Origin: Phanerochaete sordida
Lineage: Eukaryota; Basidiomycota; Agaricomycetes; Polyporales; Phanerochaetaceae
Reading direction: 5' to 3'
DNA: 64,000 bases
Assembly: GCA_019973155.2 (NCBI GenBank)
Contig: BPQB01000038.1
Coordinates: forward strand, 241,867-305,866
In this document: positions 23,385 through 35,865 of the stretch, piece after piece
Numbering within the stretch: the first letter of the stretch is position 1
Layout of the letters: every line of letters begins with the position of its first letter
Position numbers and translations under genes: made by a program
The notes under the pieces: model-generated
Told to the model about the DNA's origin: nothing
The model's input: only the letters and a program-made list of their open reading frames with translations
The model's database searches: none

Positions 23385-25581
23385 CTAGTCGAACTTGATC
23401 TTCGTAGGCGCAGCGGAGACGGGAATGTCATCACGGAAGAAAGCACCGTACACGCTGTGCGTCTTCTTCTTGATCGTCATAGGGAATTTCTGCAGGGGCG
23501 TGGTGTCGAACCCACTCTCGCGCAGAACCCTCGCCAGCTCGCCGGCAAGGGCTCTTTCGTGTGCGTCGCCGGTAAAGAACGTAATCGACTTGCCGCTCTT
23601 GCCACCACGGCCTGCAGGGCAAGCAATCAGCGTCGAGGACGCGCCGTGTCAGATGAGTTGACATACCGGTACGACCGATGCGGTGGATGTAATCCTCAAT
23701 TGTCAGTGGGAAAGTGTAGTTGATGACCGCCGCTACGTTCGGGATGTCCAGCCCACGCGCGGCGACGTCGGTGGCGACGAGGAGACCAGTCTTGCCAGTC
23801 TTGAAGTTCTGCAAAGCCTCCATGCGCGCCGTCTGCGACATGTCTCCGTGCAGACCGCCAACGCTGAAGCCCTTGCTGCGAAGCATGCTCTCAACGCGAA
23901 CAGCCTCCTTCTTGTACAGCGCAAAGACGAGGATCCTGGTCTCCTCAGAGCCGGCTTTTTTCTTCGGGATGAGCTTGTGCAAGTGGCCGAGTAGGCGAGA
24001 GCTATAGCGTCATTAGTCAGCGGGCCGAACGCGGGTGTGAAGGCTGTATTTAACGGACTCTTTCTCTCGCGAGTTGTCAAACACTTCGACGACTTGCTCG
24101 ACTCTGCTGTTCGCCGTGAGGTCATCGCTGCCGACGGTGACGCGGACGGGGTCACGCTGGAAGGATGCCGCGAGGCGACGCACGGCGTCCGGCCAGGTTG
24201 CGCTGAACATCAGAGTTTGGCGCTGCTCGCCCTGCTTCGTGTGTCCGATGATAGCGCGGATGTCGTTCTCGAAGCCTTTGTCAAGCATGCGGTCGGCCTC
24301 GTCGAGGACGAGGTACTGCACGTTGCTGAGATCGCACACGCCATCGTTCACCAGGTCGAGAATGCGTCCAGGTGTGCCGACAACCATGCGCGTTGTCGTC
24401 TGCTTGCCCTTGCCCTTCTGCTTGTTGATGCTGCGCAGAGCGTCGATTTGGCCCTTCTTGTCGACACCACCGAAGATGGCAACACTGGCCATGCCAAAGG
24501 GCTCGCCGAGAGCAGCGAGCGTATCGTGCGTCTGGATGGCCAGTTCGCGAGTGGGAGCAACAACGAGGACGGAGACCGTGCTCTCGCCCTTCGACGGCTG
24601 TGGTATGGATCCTGAGAGCATGCGGGCGAGAGCAGGAAGGCCGAACGCCATCGTCTTTCCACTGTACCCAACAGTCAGCGGACGTATAGGCTAATGCATC
24701 TTGTGAACGCACCTTCCGGTCTCTGCGATACCGACAACATCCTGGCCAGCAAGTGTCGCCGGCCAGGAACAGGCCTGGATGGGAGTGGGCTTGTCGAAGC
24801 TGTCGCATGCAGCACGAAGGCCCTCGGGAACATCCAGCTGAGAGAAGGAGAGGATTGGTACAAGTGGTGTTGTGCCGTGAATAGTGATACTGTTCTCCGC
24901 AAAGTATTTCTCGATCTCGTCCTTCGATGGAGCGGCAGACACAGCGCGCGACGAGGAAGCAACACTCTCCGGCTCAACGCCTTCCGCCTTTCTCTTTTTC
25001 TTCTTTTCTTTGGGAGCTGGGGTCGACTCAGTTGAGGTTTCGCTGCTCTCTGCTGACTTGGACTTCTTGTCCTTTTTCGACTTCTTCTTCGGCCCTTCGA
25101 CTACTGTCGCTTAAGTCGGTGAGAGTCTCGACTAGAAGGCGGTAGGAGACGTACGAGGTTCTGCAGTACTCGACTCCGGCTCTGCAGGAGACTCAGCGTC
25201 CTGCTTGCGCTTCTTCTTGTCTTTCTTGACATCGGCAGCTTCACCGTCCCGCTTGCGCTTCTTCTCCTTCTTCTCGGAAGAGGGCGAAGGCTCGTCTAAA
25301 AGTACGATGAGTGACAGACGGGATATTGGGCACAGCGTGCGTACCGGAGGCGACCGCAGTCTCAGCACTGCCTTCAACCTTGCGCTTCTTTTTCTTCTCC
25401 TTATGAACAGCCTCGTTTACATCACCTGCGGTCACAGACTCATTTAACTCTCCAAGGACGTACATGAGCACGTAACATACCTACCACCTGTTTCCGCCTC
25501 GTCGCGGCGGTGCTTCTTGGACCTTTTCTTGAGCTCCTTCGCTGCAGCGGCGTCAATGTTGTCGGCGACCTCGATGGTCAT
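23385..25581 (-). CDS. DBP3: ATP-dependent DEAD-box RNA helicase Dbp3
   Basis: A minus-strand gene with several short introns, from ATG 25581 to the stop at 23385. The N-terminal part is a long Lys/Glu-rich tail ([14 protein letters not shown], then [20 protein letters not shown]) spread over several small exons. The core shows the Q-motif region ([20 protein letters not shown]), motif I AETGSGKT (rebuilt across an intron at about 24663-24713), [15 protein letters not shown], the [10 protein letters not shown] box, SAT and, near the C-terminus, HRIGRTGRGGKSG, again split by an intron. This architecture with a basic tail is that of Dbp3, a nucleolar helicase for 60S pre-rRNA processing (the ITS1 A3 site in yeast). 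The C-terminus is KIKFD. It shares a 207-base divergent promoter with DOT1. Confidence 0.92.
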
Positions 25582-25788
25582 TTTGGGGGGTGGAAGCGGT
25601 TGACGAAGAGGTGTGAGAGAAGCCTGCAGGCGGCAAGCGTCCACTGAAATTTCGTGGGCGCTTTCCCGATGGCGGGGTGGTAGCGCCGGAACCACGTGCT
25701 ATTATGTGCGCATCCACAGTGCCAATTAAATTACGGCTCTGCCACCAACCTTGACGAACCACGTCGCCGTGGCCACCCCGCCGCTCCC
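25582..25788. promoter_or_regulatory. Divergent promoter between DBP3 and DOT1
   Basis: Only 207 bases separate the two start codons, which face away from each other, so both promoters must lie within this stretch or overlap the leaders. An in-frame ATG at 25696 could extend DOT1 by 31 codons, but that would cut further into the shared promoter. Confidence 0.6.
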
Positions 25789-27967
25789 ATGAGCACATCG
25801 TTCACCTTCTTCTCAAAGCCAAAAGCCGCGAAACCGGTCGGCAGCGGGACTACCGTCGCTGTGCGCACGGTCGTAAAGCGAGTCCCGCCTCCGACCGCGG
25901 CTCAGGGATCTGCGGAGGGCAGAATTAAGGTCATCGCCCGCGACGCAACCCCCGCGTCCTCGGTCTCGTCGGGACTCAAACGCAAGCTTGACTCCCTCGC
26001 TGTGCCGCGCGAGGTCAAGAAACTCCGCACGTCCGCCTCTCCTGGGGCCGAGTCCGCGTCGCGTGCCTCGAGCGCGATACCCTCCGCTCGAAGCTCGGTA
26101 CCTCCCACCGAGTCATCGGCTGCCCCTGGTCCTTCAAGAAGCCTCTCTCCGTTGACCTCCTCTTCCTCCCGTTTATCTCCGGACAATGTATTGCCTGTGG
26201 TGCGGAGCTGTTGGTCAGAGGAGGATGGCCGCCCTGGCCCGGGCTTCACGAGCAGCGAGGATGTTGTACAGAGGGTGCTGAAGGGTTACGTTGCATGTGC
26301 GTAGTGATTTCATCGCATATATGCTCTCGCTAACCTTGTATATGCGGTAGATTTTCGAAACCCTGACGACCCAGAGGATACTTCCTTCCAACCACACCCC
26401 ACGAAGTATCCCGTGGCGGAACTGGAATACCCGAATACTTTCGCTGCTGAAAGGTGCGAGAAGCATTTGTTCTACCAGTGCACTTCTCAGACCTCTCTTA
26501 GATTCATATTACTCGAGCCCCGGGACAAGGACCATTATAACCCCATTGTCGATTTACAACAAACTCTTTATTGTATCATTGAACGTGAGCTCATCTAGGT
26601 GGTCATGCAGACCGTTGCTTACCGTGGCGCAGAGTACCTCACTCCAGAACAACAGTCCCTATTTGGCACACTTCCCGACGACTCAATAAAGCGGTCCGTC
26701 GACTCCGACTCCGACTCTGAAGAGCAGCCGCGACGTCCGCCGCGAAAAGCTGCACCACTAGACTCGCCACATTCTACTGTATCTACCCCCGCGTCCCACA
26801 ACTCAGATGCCTCAAGTTCATCGCTTTCCTCCCTGACCTCCATATCCTCCACCTCCTCCGTCTTTTCCACGCTGTCGGCAGTATCCTCGCTAACTTCCAT
26901 TTCTGAACTCGAGCACCTCGCGGAGGCCCATGCACATGGACTACCTCACATTAACTACCTCCGGTTGTTCCGGCGCGCTGTGTACAACCAGGACGGCCCA
27001 CTCTTCCTCAAAGTTATGTATGCCATCAACGCGCTCTTTCGCGCGCTCAAATACCCTCAGCTACCGGCGGATGCATTTGAACCCGCACCGGAGAACACGC
27101 TTCGCGAAGCCGTTCACTCATGGCCGCAGACGAAGATTCCCCAGCCGGTCATCCTCCGGATAATGGATGAGACGTACCAGCGCGCCGTCGCGCCAGGTGC
27201 GAGCTTGCTCAACGTCTACAAGCCAGCTTCTTCGGAAATCTATGGCGAGCTCCTGCCCTCGTTTGTGACAAACCTCATCAAGGACACGGGCCTCAACGCG
27301 GACCACCTCTTTCTCGACCTCGGCTCGGGCGTCGGCAACGTTGTTCTGCAAGCCAGCTTGACGACTGGATGCCGGAGCTACGGCATCGAACTCAATTCCA
27401 CCCCGGCGAAACTAGCGCGGGACCAGCTGGAACAGTTCCGAATACGCTGTCGGATGTGGGGGCTGAGCATGGGAGACGTTGAATTGGAGCAGGGCGACAT
27501 GCTGACCAGCCCGCGTACGGACGAGCTCATCAGGCAAGCGGATGTGATCCTCGTGAACAACAAGGCCTTCGAAGAAACATGTGCGTCGTTTTTGTCGTGC
27601 ACGAGTGGAAAGAGTCTTACTGTGTGCAGTGAATGATGCCCTGCGGCTCAAGTTTCTCGATCTCAAGGACTCTGCGATCGTCGTCTCACTACATCCGTTC
27701 AAGCCACCAGCACGGAAGGTCAATGACCGGAACGTGAGTACAACTCTTGCGTCATCGCGCTGCGCAGCTGACGTCGACGGCGCACAGATGGGCGACCCTG
27801 GCGGCATCTTCAACGTGACTGAACGCGCCTACCCAAGGGACAGCGTCTCCTGGACCGATAACGCCGGCGTGTACTTCCTTCATCGAGTGGACAGGCGACA
27901 GCTGCAGACACACGAGCGCGAAGGCTCGACGACACGTTCAACACGAAGTTCACGTTCGCGAAGATGA
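25789..27967 (+). CDS. DOT1: Histone H3 lysine-79 methyltransferase Dot1
   Basis: Six exons joined in frame: 25789-26296, 26351-26453, 26502-26584, 26633-27580, 27630-27733 and 27788-27967, giving 641 residues. The first 170 residues and a later Ser-rich block are disordered and basic. The catalytic domain occupies the C-terminal half. It has the YGELLPSFVTNLI lead helix, SAM motif I in FLDLGSGVGNVVLQA, motif II GIELNSTPAKLA, and NNKAFEE, the counterpart of the yeast NNFAF loop. VVSLHPFKPP and VSWTDNAGVYFLHRVDR close the fold. Dot1 methylates nucleosomal H3K79 in the nucleus, affecting silencing and the DNA-damage response. The start at 25789 was preferred because it opens the basic tail; an upstream in-frame ATG exists at 25696. 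Confidence 0.95.
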
Positions 27968-29389
27968 CTATGCTCTTTATAGAGGACAGCACTGGGACTC
28001 GGGATGTTTTGGGACCCTCACTGGTTTTATGCGTGCATTGCTTTCGGATACCATGGTTTACTACACTAGCTGTAATTCGCATATAACTTCATTTGTTGTA
28101 CCGTGTCATTCCGTAATACTGACTGTTGTTGTTCTAACCATCCTGGAGAATTTGTAGCACCGTTACTGACTTCTAATTGCATCAGTGGTTCACTTCGTCG
28201 CTTTCGTCGTCGGTGGTCTTGCTCGATGTTTCCCTGGTAAGCCGCGCTCGTCAGACCCCAAACTGAAGTCGGAGGCTTTCCTTGCTGGCTCCTTTATAAT
28301 CTGGGAAGACATTTGCTCACTAGGACATTATAAAGGTGTGTAGACTAAAATCCCAAGCCGCCTGCTTTGCCAGCACTGCACGCCCTCGAGGCTCAGCTCA
28401 TCGTGGACATTAGGTCCTCGTCGAGCGGCTCGCACTTGCACGCGCTCCGACCTCGATAGGCTTGCACATGACAGCGTCTCTGCTGATGCTGAGTCCGATG
28501 CGTACACAGCGCAGGATGCACAGGTCTAAAGCCACGACTGCATTTTCGCAATAGAGGCCTGTCGCAAACCATTGTTGGGCAGACCGGAAGCCTTGAGGCG
28601 TCTACAAATCCAAGAGGTTCTCGCTAAATGAAGGGCCGAAGTCATGATGTTCAGGCACGCGTCAGGAAGGGATGTAAGGGTTCAAACCTCAGGAAGATGC
28701 CAAGGTTATGCTCCTGTAGTGAACGGTGGCCGACGCCTAAGATCGACGACGTCTTCATCTGGCACCTGCGCGCCTTCTCGTTGTGCGTTTGACCTTGATG
28801 GCCCTCTCGCTATGGAACTCGTCGTAAACTGGTGGTATCATAGCATCGCATAGCATGGATTTGTTGATTGGCTGTGAACAGCTAGGCACGAAAAAGGGCT
28901 GCATGTCCTCAACCGTGCGAGACGTTATGCATGTGAAGACGATATTGCACTACAGCGACTCCGAGGACGGACCACAACGCTACACGATCGAGAAGAAGTG
29001 AAGAAGATCACCCCGTGGCCACGCATTGTCGAACATCTCGCTGGCCTTGGGGACCGATGGTTTATCTGCGACAGTCTATTCCATTGTGCTATCCTGGTGG
29101 TCGAAGTCCTGGAACAATCAGCGTGCTCAGCTATTGTCCGAATGCTACTGAACGTATGTTATCGTTCCATAATTACGAGGATAGCTTAGAGATTTGTATG
29201 CTATCGGGGAAAGGTAACTTTAATTTATGTCCCATGATCCACGTGCGAGGCTTTTGATCCCAGCATCGCGCACGCTGTTGTCTCCGGCTTTCCCGTCGTT
29301 TGCGACAGCGCATACCCTCTGATACCCTCTTGGCGACGACACTGGCGTTGACGAGCTCTGTGCACGCGTCTCTGCCCTAATACTTGACC
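27968..29389. other. Intergenic between DOT1 and the Upa2-like gene
   Basis: 1.4 kb of mixed composition. It includes the DOT1 3' flank, then sequence with only short open frames and no recognisable domain, and a promoter for the next gene. I see no repeat or RNA gene. Confidence 0.6.
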
Positions 29390-32300
29390 ATGGCGGCGGC
29401 GACTCAACCCCACGCTCGCCAGCTCAGCCGGCTCCAGATCCCACCCGCGGTGGGCCAGCAGCAGCCCTTCGTTTTTGGCGACAACGCCCCCGCATTCTCA
29501 CCCAGTCTACCCACCGCAATAAACGTCGGAGCGCACAACACGTTCCCTGTCCCGTACCACCAGCTGCCTCTCCAGACCCCCATGCAGACCCAGTTCTTTC
29601 CACGACCGCCGCCAGGTGCGCCCATGCGTCCGGGGCCAGGCATGCACCACCACCGCGCACAGCCCAGTATGGCGCAGCTTGCTGCAGCTGGGATTTTGCC
29701 TCCGCCGGGCATGCCTATGACACCGCTGGGCCAGGTTGGATTCCCGAACCCCATGGTCCCGCCGCCCCCGCCTCAACCATTCGTCCCGCGGAGCAAACGG
29801 ACCCAAAGTGTGGCCACGGGCGGACCCCCGAAGGCCGTTCTCGGCGGTCCCCAGCGGAAAGTCAGCCCGAAGCCCGTCATCGTCGCCGCGGTCGCTGCTC
29901 CCCCACCAAAGGCGAAGAAGATTGCTGTCAACCTTCCGAAGGAGACCGTGCAGGAGGGTGAGGAGAAGGGTACGCGTCAATCGTGGGCGAGAACACCGCT
30001 GCCGCTGTCTGAAGTCGTCAGCCACGGAGACGTGCCACCACCAGAGCTCATTTCGGCCGAGGCGTTCCCTTCTGACGCGTGGAGAAATAGCATCCCGCCC
30101 ACAGTAGACGTGTTCTTGCCGGGCAAGGTTGTCTTCCTCGATTTTTCCTGACTGAGCTTGACCCGCTCAACAATTTTTTGCAGTCGTCGTGGAAGGCCAT
30201 GAAGCAGAAGATGATTGAGGAAAAGCTGGAGAAGCTTGGAGTAGAGAAGGGTTCCGGAAGCTCGATGCCGCACATACACGCGCCTCACGCGCGAGCAGCC
30301 TCGGTGCGTTGCCTTGCAATTTTACTTCCGCGCGCGACCTTCTCAAATTTGTCAACAGATCTCCTCCCCCGCAGACCCGGCACTTCTCCTTTTCAAGCTC
30401 AATAAATTGCAGCAGTCGCAGAATAACTCTGCCCTAGGCTCACTGGCCGCGTCTCCACAGCCCCCCGCCGGAACGACGCCCTCGCCAGGCGGTACTGTTC
30501 CCCCTCGATTCCAAAACCGCCATGGACACAGTCTCTCGCTTGCGCACTCAGGCACGCTTTACAACCCTACGGCCGCATTCAATCCTTTCGGACCGGCAGC
30601 CACCCTCGGCTCCGACCAGATATTCCACCGTTCGTCGCCTGGAATGCCTGGAATCGCTGCTAGCGCCGAGTCCGCTACGCTTCACGCGCCTCAAGGGCGC
30701 GTTCCGACCAATGTCAACTCTCTGAACGTACCTCTACCTCCCTCTCGCCCCGAGAGCCGTCCAGACTTTATGCGTGGTTTTGGTCTAGACGTCACAGCGG
30801 AAGAAGAGGAGCCGCCAGAAGAGGAGCAGCTCGACGACGGCGAGCTCACTGATGTACCTGCGGACGTAACCGAGACGACGGATGAAGACATCCTCGGGGA
30901 CGGGATGACCACGGCAGGACAAAGTCGCATTCACTCCCGACATGTGTCTAAACTGTCGGCTGCTTTGTCTCTTCGTTCAGTCGGCAGGAACGAGGAACAG
31001 GTTATCCTCAACAACCCTACACCACCGATGGCCTCGTTGAGAGAACCAGAAGGAGAACCAGAGGTCTTTGACACGGACGCTGTGGAGGAGTGGACTGGTT
31101 CTGAGGACATGAAGGAGACATCTGACGACGAGGTTTGTCCGCTTTAAGCCCTATGCATCACTGCTTAATAACCCATTGATCCTTTGCAGAGTATCGGCGA
31201 ATGGTCGAATCCCTCGGACGAAGAAAGAGCGCGGCAAGATCGCCTCAATCGTCGCATGCTGCGCCGGGCTAGGCAGGTACGGCGGGACCTTGAGGCCCCA
31301 AGGCGGCTCCCCAACTTCCCTCGTCCACCAGAAACGTTCCTGCCGATTTCCAGTCGTTCAGACGACGACGTTATCTCCAACCCGAGTGACGAGGACAGAA
31401 GAAGATACCTCGGATACAGCCGCCCGCAAGAATTCTCGTCCAGGCCGACGTCCAGCCATAGCGGCAGCAGAGGCAGACCTCTCCCTCCTGTGCCTCATTC
31501 TCGTACGAACTCTGCACATTTCTCATACCACGATCCTGCTCTTGCACATTCGCGAGAAGGGTCGGATTCTTACAACCAGGTTGGCCTCTTCCCACGTCCT
31601 ACCTCAAATCACTCTCCCTCCTCTGAGCCGGCCATGCCTCGGACCGAGTCACTCAATCCGCTTGCCAAACCCTTCGTGTTTGGGACCAGAGCCGCTGTCC
31701 CAGTCGTCGTTCCAGCACCTGCTCCAGTCGCTCCGGCACCCGTCATTACGCATCTTCGTGGTCCATCCTTCAGCAAGCCACTCAATGTTGCAGCGCCTGA
31801 GTTCAAGCCTGGAGGCTTCACATTCCAGCCTCCGCCTGGAGTACCCCAACTGTCTTTCCCCCAGCCTGAATTTGTATCTGCACCTGCGCCTCGCCCACTA
31901 CCGACGCCACCTATCGCACCGGCGGAGCCTCGGGCCACTCAAGGTCGGGAGAAAAGACAGAGGCGTGGATCACATGACTCGTTCGCGGACGATGAGAGCA
32001 TGGACGAGGGCAATATCACGATGTCGTCATTCAAGTTCCCGCCAACGGCGACCGACGCGAAGGTCCTTCGCCACTCTGCGCCCGCGAGCCCTCCAATGAG
32101 CGCAATACCGCTCAGCTCGAATGCCAAGCCATTCACGTTCTCCGGCTTCTCTTCTTCAGGGCTGACTTTCACCCAGGACGATAGCGTGCTTCCAGCCCCG
32201 CTGATTGCACAGGGAGATGCCCTTGCGGATGAAGGACCCGTCGCGGAGAGCACCCAGAAGCATGGTCCTGCAGAGCCCGAGGCTGCAACCGAGCTACCAT

Positions 32301-35300
32301 TCCCTCCGACGGCCAAGCCGAAGCGCGCGCCGATCCCTCTGGACTTCAAGCACCCTGTTTCTACCAACACCGTCCCAGCTGGGCTATTCAAGTCTGTCAT
32401 CAACGCCGACAACGAGGAGCGCACCCGTCGCCAGGTACGCTCACGGCTCAGCTCTCGTGACGTCTTCGAGCACAGTCCACGCCCGTCGCTTGACGATCTC
32501 GCCGTGCCCTCCATTGCAAAGCGGCCGAACCGTAGGATGTTCACCGACCCAGGCGCGTGGGACCCAGCTGATGAGGAAGAGGACGAGGAGCTGTATAGCC
32601 CGCAGGTAGCTCGCAGGTCGTCTGCACCTCCCCGCCGCGGTAGCATATCGGGTTCAGAGGTATCGTTCGGTCCAGTCAACGTCTCAAGGACCATCGAGCT
32701 GCGGCGCTATGAACAGCGTTTGGAGGCACTTCTGGAGGAGAAGGTCGGCGCGCTCAAGAAGGCTTTGGAGGAGCAGAAAGCATCGGTCCCTGCAGCACCA
32801 CGTACAGAGGTCATCATAACCGAGGCAGTCTCTGCGTTACGCAAGCAGCTGCAAGAGTCGGCTCTTGCTTTCAGGCCACCACCACCAAGGGACGATGGTG
32901 ACGCCGACGCCCGCGGGGACTTCGACTTCGAGATGCTCAGGGACATCATCTTGCAGAGCCAGGCCGAGTCTCGTAACGCCCTTCAGCGCGATCTGGAGGA
33001 ACTGTTCACCTCGCGCAGCCCCGCAAACGACTTCCGCAAGTTCGCAGAGGACCTCAGCGAGCGCACTATGAAAGCGATTATCACGGCAACTTCGCAGGTC
33101 ACGATGCACATGCACACGATGGAGAAGTCCCGGGGCTCATTCGCCGCGGAGCGCGAGAACATCGTTCGCGATCTGCTGGCCGCCTTCACGCCCCATCTGT
33201 CTGCGACTCGCCACGATCCTATAGACTACGATGCTCTCACTGCGCAGCTCTCGCAAGCGGTGAAACCTCACATCTCCCAGCTCATCGACCTTGCATCGGA
33301 CAAGCGGGAGACCGCTGGACTCATCATCGACAGCCTCGTCCCGATGCTCTCGAAGATGTACCCACCGCAGCAGTTCGATGCCGATACCGTTGTTGGGCGC
33401 CTCTCAACCGAGGTACGGAAGATCGTTTCAGGGTTGGATGCGCACGAGATCAAGGAGCAGGTGTCCGACTTGGTGGTCGCTCGCCTAGAGTCCAGGCTCG
33501 CCGTCAGGGACCGTCATTTCAGCGCAGAGGCCGTCGCGGACAAGGTCAAGGAGAGTATCAGAGGATTGCTGCTTCCCCTCAACACGATCCAGAGCTCGCT
33601 TGACGCGCTCAACTCCGAGAGCCCACAGCCCACTCTCGATACCGCAGCCGTGCAGGAGGCTGTCGCGGCTGCTCTTGCCGACCTTCCTGCCCAACTCCGC
33701 GTGGCAGTCGACGCCTTCGCCGAGGCGCAGGCACAACTCAAGTCGCACCCGGAGCGCCCCACTGGTGATGCTGCCTCCGCAGGAGACATACAGCAAGTTC
33801 TCGAAGGCGTCGAGGATGTCCTCGACGAGCAGAAGAGGCTGGTCTCACAGAACAACGAGTTCTCCGAGTTCTGCCAAGACATCATCAAGCATATCAACGA
33901 GCTGCCCGAGGCGATTGTCGAAGCGACGAAGGTTCTCCAGAACGCTCACTCTGACATGCTGTCGCGCGACATGTCCCAGAAGGACTCCGAGGAGATACGC
34001 CGGCTCATGTCACATAACGCTGAGCTTCAGGTGCAGCTCACCAAGGCCAGGGGTCTGCATGGACAAGTCCGGGTCGAGAAAGATGCACTGGCCGACCGGA
34101 TGCACGCTGTTGAGGTCGAGCGCGATGCTCTGCGCGTCAAGCTCGAGGCAGTTGAGTCGTCAAATACTGCGAAGGCTGCTGAGATTCGGGCAGCAGAGAT
34201 GCGGGCTGTAGAGCTTGGAGCGGCTCTGTCACAGGCTCTGGAGCGCACCAAATCCTTCGACGTGGTGTCACAGAGCAGCCAGGACCGCATCCTCCTGCTA
34301 GAGACGACCGTGGCCGACATGACCAACGAGAAGGAACAGCTGAAGTCCCAGGTAGGTTTCATCAACCCGCCAAGGTGTACCTGAGTCGCTGACAACGTTC
34401 AACAGGTCGATAGACTTGAGATGAGCGCTTCATTCATTGGCCGCGAGAAGGACCTTCTGAACCAAGAGATCAGTGCGCTGCGCAAGCGCAATGAGGAGCT
34501 GGTCGCACAGCAATCTCAGTGGGACGAACTCCGCCGCACGTCCGAGCAAATGCGCAGTTTGGCAGCGATGATTGGTCGTGCAGATGACGAAGAGATGCAG
34601 GAGCTCAAGCGCGTCCGTGACAATTACAAGGTCCTCGAGGCCGACTACGCAGCTCTCCAACGCCGCTTCAAGGATCAGGAGAGCCGAGCAACAAGCAGCG
34701 AGAAGAGTGCTCAGACCGCACGCCAGAGTCTTGCTCAAACTCAGCAGCGGGCTGTTGAGTGGGAGAAGCGTGCGAAGGAGTACGAGGAGGAGCTCGACTC
34801 TACTCGCTCAAGGCTCAACGAGATTGAGGTTACTCAGTCACAGCTGGACGCCGACTACTCTCAGCTTAAGCTGCAGGTCGAGGAACGAGACATCGACGAA
34901 CGCCGCGCCAAGGTAGGTCGTAATTTGTATGCGTGTACACTTGCCCCTTACTCATCCCTTTCTCCAGGACCGCGAGAGCAAGCTGCGCGACCAGATCGCG
35001 TCTCTCGAGGCCCAGCTCGCGCGTGCACGCGCGGAACCCGCCCAAGCCAAGGCCGCCGCGAAATCTACCAACGGCACGGCGCCACACGCCCACATACCCA
35101 CCCGCGCCCGCCAGAACGGCTATACCCACGCATCTCATACCCACGCCCGCCCCGACTCGCGGGCGAGCACCGTCTTCAGCGACAGCCGCGCCGCGACACC
35201 CACGCTCTCGGCGAACGGCGCGAACCAGCCCTCCGTCTGGGACTCGATCCACGCGCCGACCGCGCGCGCGCCCGTGACGCCAAAGGCCGTGCGCCCGCAC

Positions 35301-35387
35301 GCGTACTTCCGCCCGCAGATACCCTCGCCGACGCCGAGCACGGTCTCCGCGGCGCCGACGCTCGGCGAAGACGGCTGGTGGCAGTGA
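29390..35387 (+). CDS. UPA2: Upa2-like endosomal mRNA-transport scaffold (PAM2 and C-terminal GWW)
   Basis: Six exons (29390-30127, 30184-30303, 30359-31132, 31190-34351, 34406-34912, 34968-35387) stay in frame for 1906 residues. The first 850 residues are disordered and Pro/Ser-rich. They contain a PAM2 motif, LNVAAPEFKPGGF (31781-31819), matching the L-N-x-x-A-x-x-F-x-P consensus that binds the MLLE domain of poly(A)-binding protein, and a second candidate, FGDNAPAFSPSL (about 29475). The C-terminal half is long coiled coil (about residues 1040-1820). The protein ends GEDGWWQ. Size, PAM2 motifs, coiled coil and terminal GWW together match Ustilago Upa2, which links mRNPs to shuttling endosomes and needs GWW for endosomal attachment. 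No RNA-binding domain is visible. Orthology is inferred from architecture. Confidence 0.72.
31781..31819 (+). other. PAM2 motif within the Upa2-like protein
   Basis: Encodes LNVAAPEFKPGGF. Established PAM2 peptides read L-N-x-x-A-x-x-F-x-P and dock on the C-terminal MLLE domain of Pab1. The key Leu, Asn, Ala, Phe and Pro are all present. Confidence 0.75.
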
Positions 35388-35865
35388 GCGCCGCACTAGA
35401 CTCTGGACAAGACTTTGGATCCACCGGATCTTGCATAGCCCGTTTGAACTGATTCCTTTGGCTCGCACTCTGCATCTGTTCGACTTTCGTATGCGCACCA
35501 CTCATCTGGGTTATCGACCACTTAGTACTCACAGCCATCGACTTAATTCGACCGCCGCTTCGGATTCTTCCCTGGATATCATCCACCAAGCCGTGCCCAT
35601 TATCATTCGCGTGTCTCACTTATGTTGCCCTTTCGTGCTACACAATTCACCACCCAGCATTTGGTTGCCACACTGTTGTTTACGCTGCTGCATTGTACAT
35701 CGGAATATATTGCACATTAATCTGGGTTTGACGATACAGGGGGCGAGACGCGTTCACGGAGCACACACAACTACAACATGAATAGCACTGTCGGCCGACC
35801 GAATCCAGCAGCTCCATCTCGTCGCCAGCAAGAGTCCATCTGTAGAATCTATGGTATTGTTCCCT
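35388..35865. other. Intergenic, convergent 3' ends
   Basis: A 478-base gap between the stop of the plus-strand Upa2-like gene and that of the minus-strand oxysterol-binding gene, so it should hold both terminators. It is AT-richer than the coding sequence, and no separate gene is seen. Confidence 0.6.

Noticed and set aside
28644..28853. Small gene between DOT1 and the Upa2-like gene
   Set aside because: Only a 69-codon frame without domain, signal peptide or splice partners; likely chance.
31176..32099. 307-codon plus-strand frame
   Set aside because: A shadow of the Upa2-like coding sequence in another frame.
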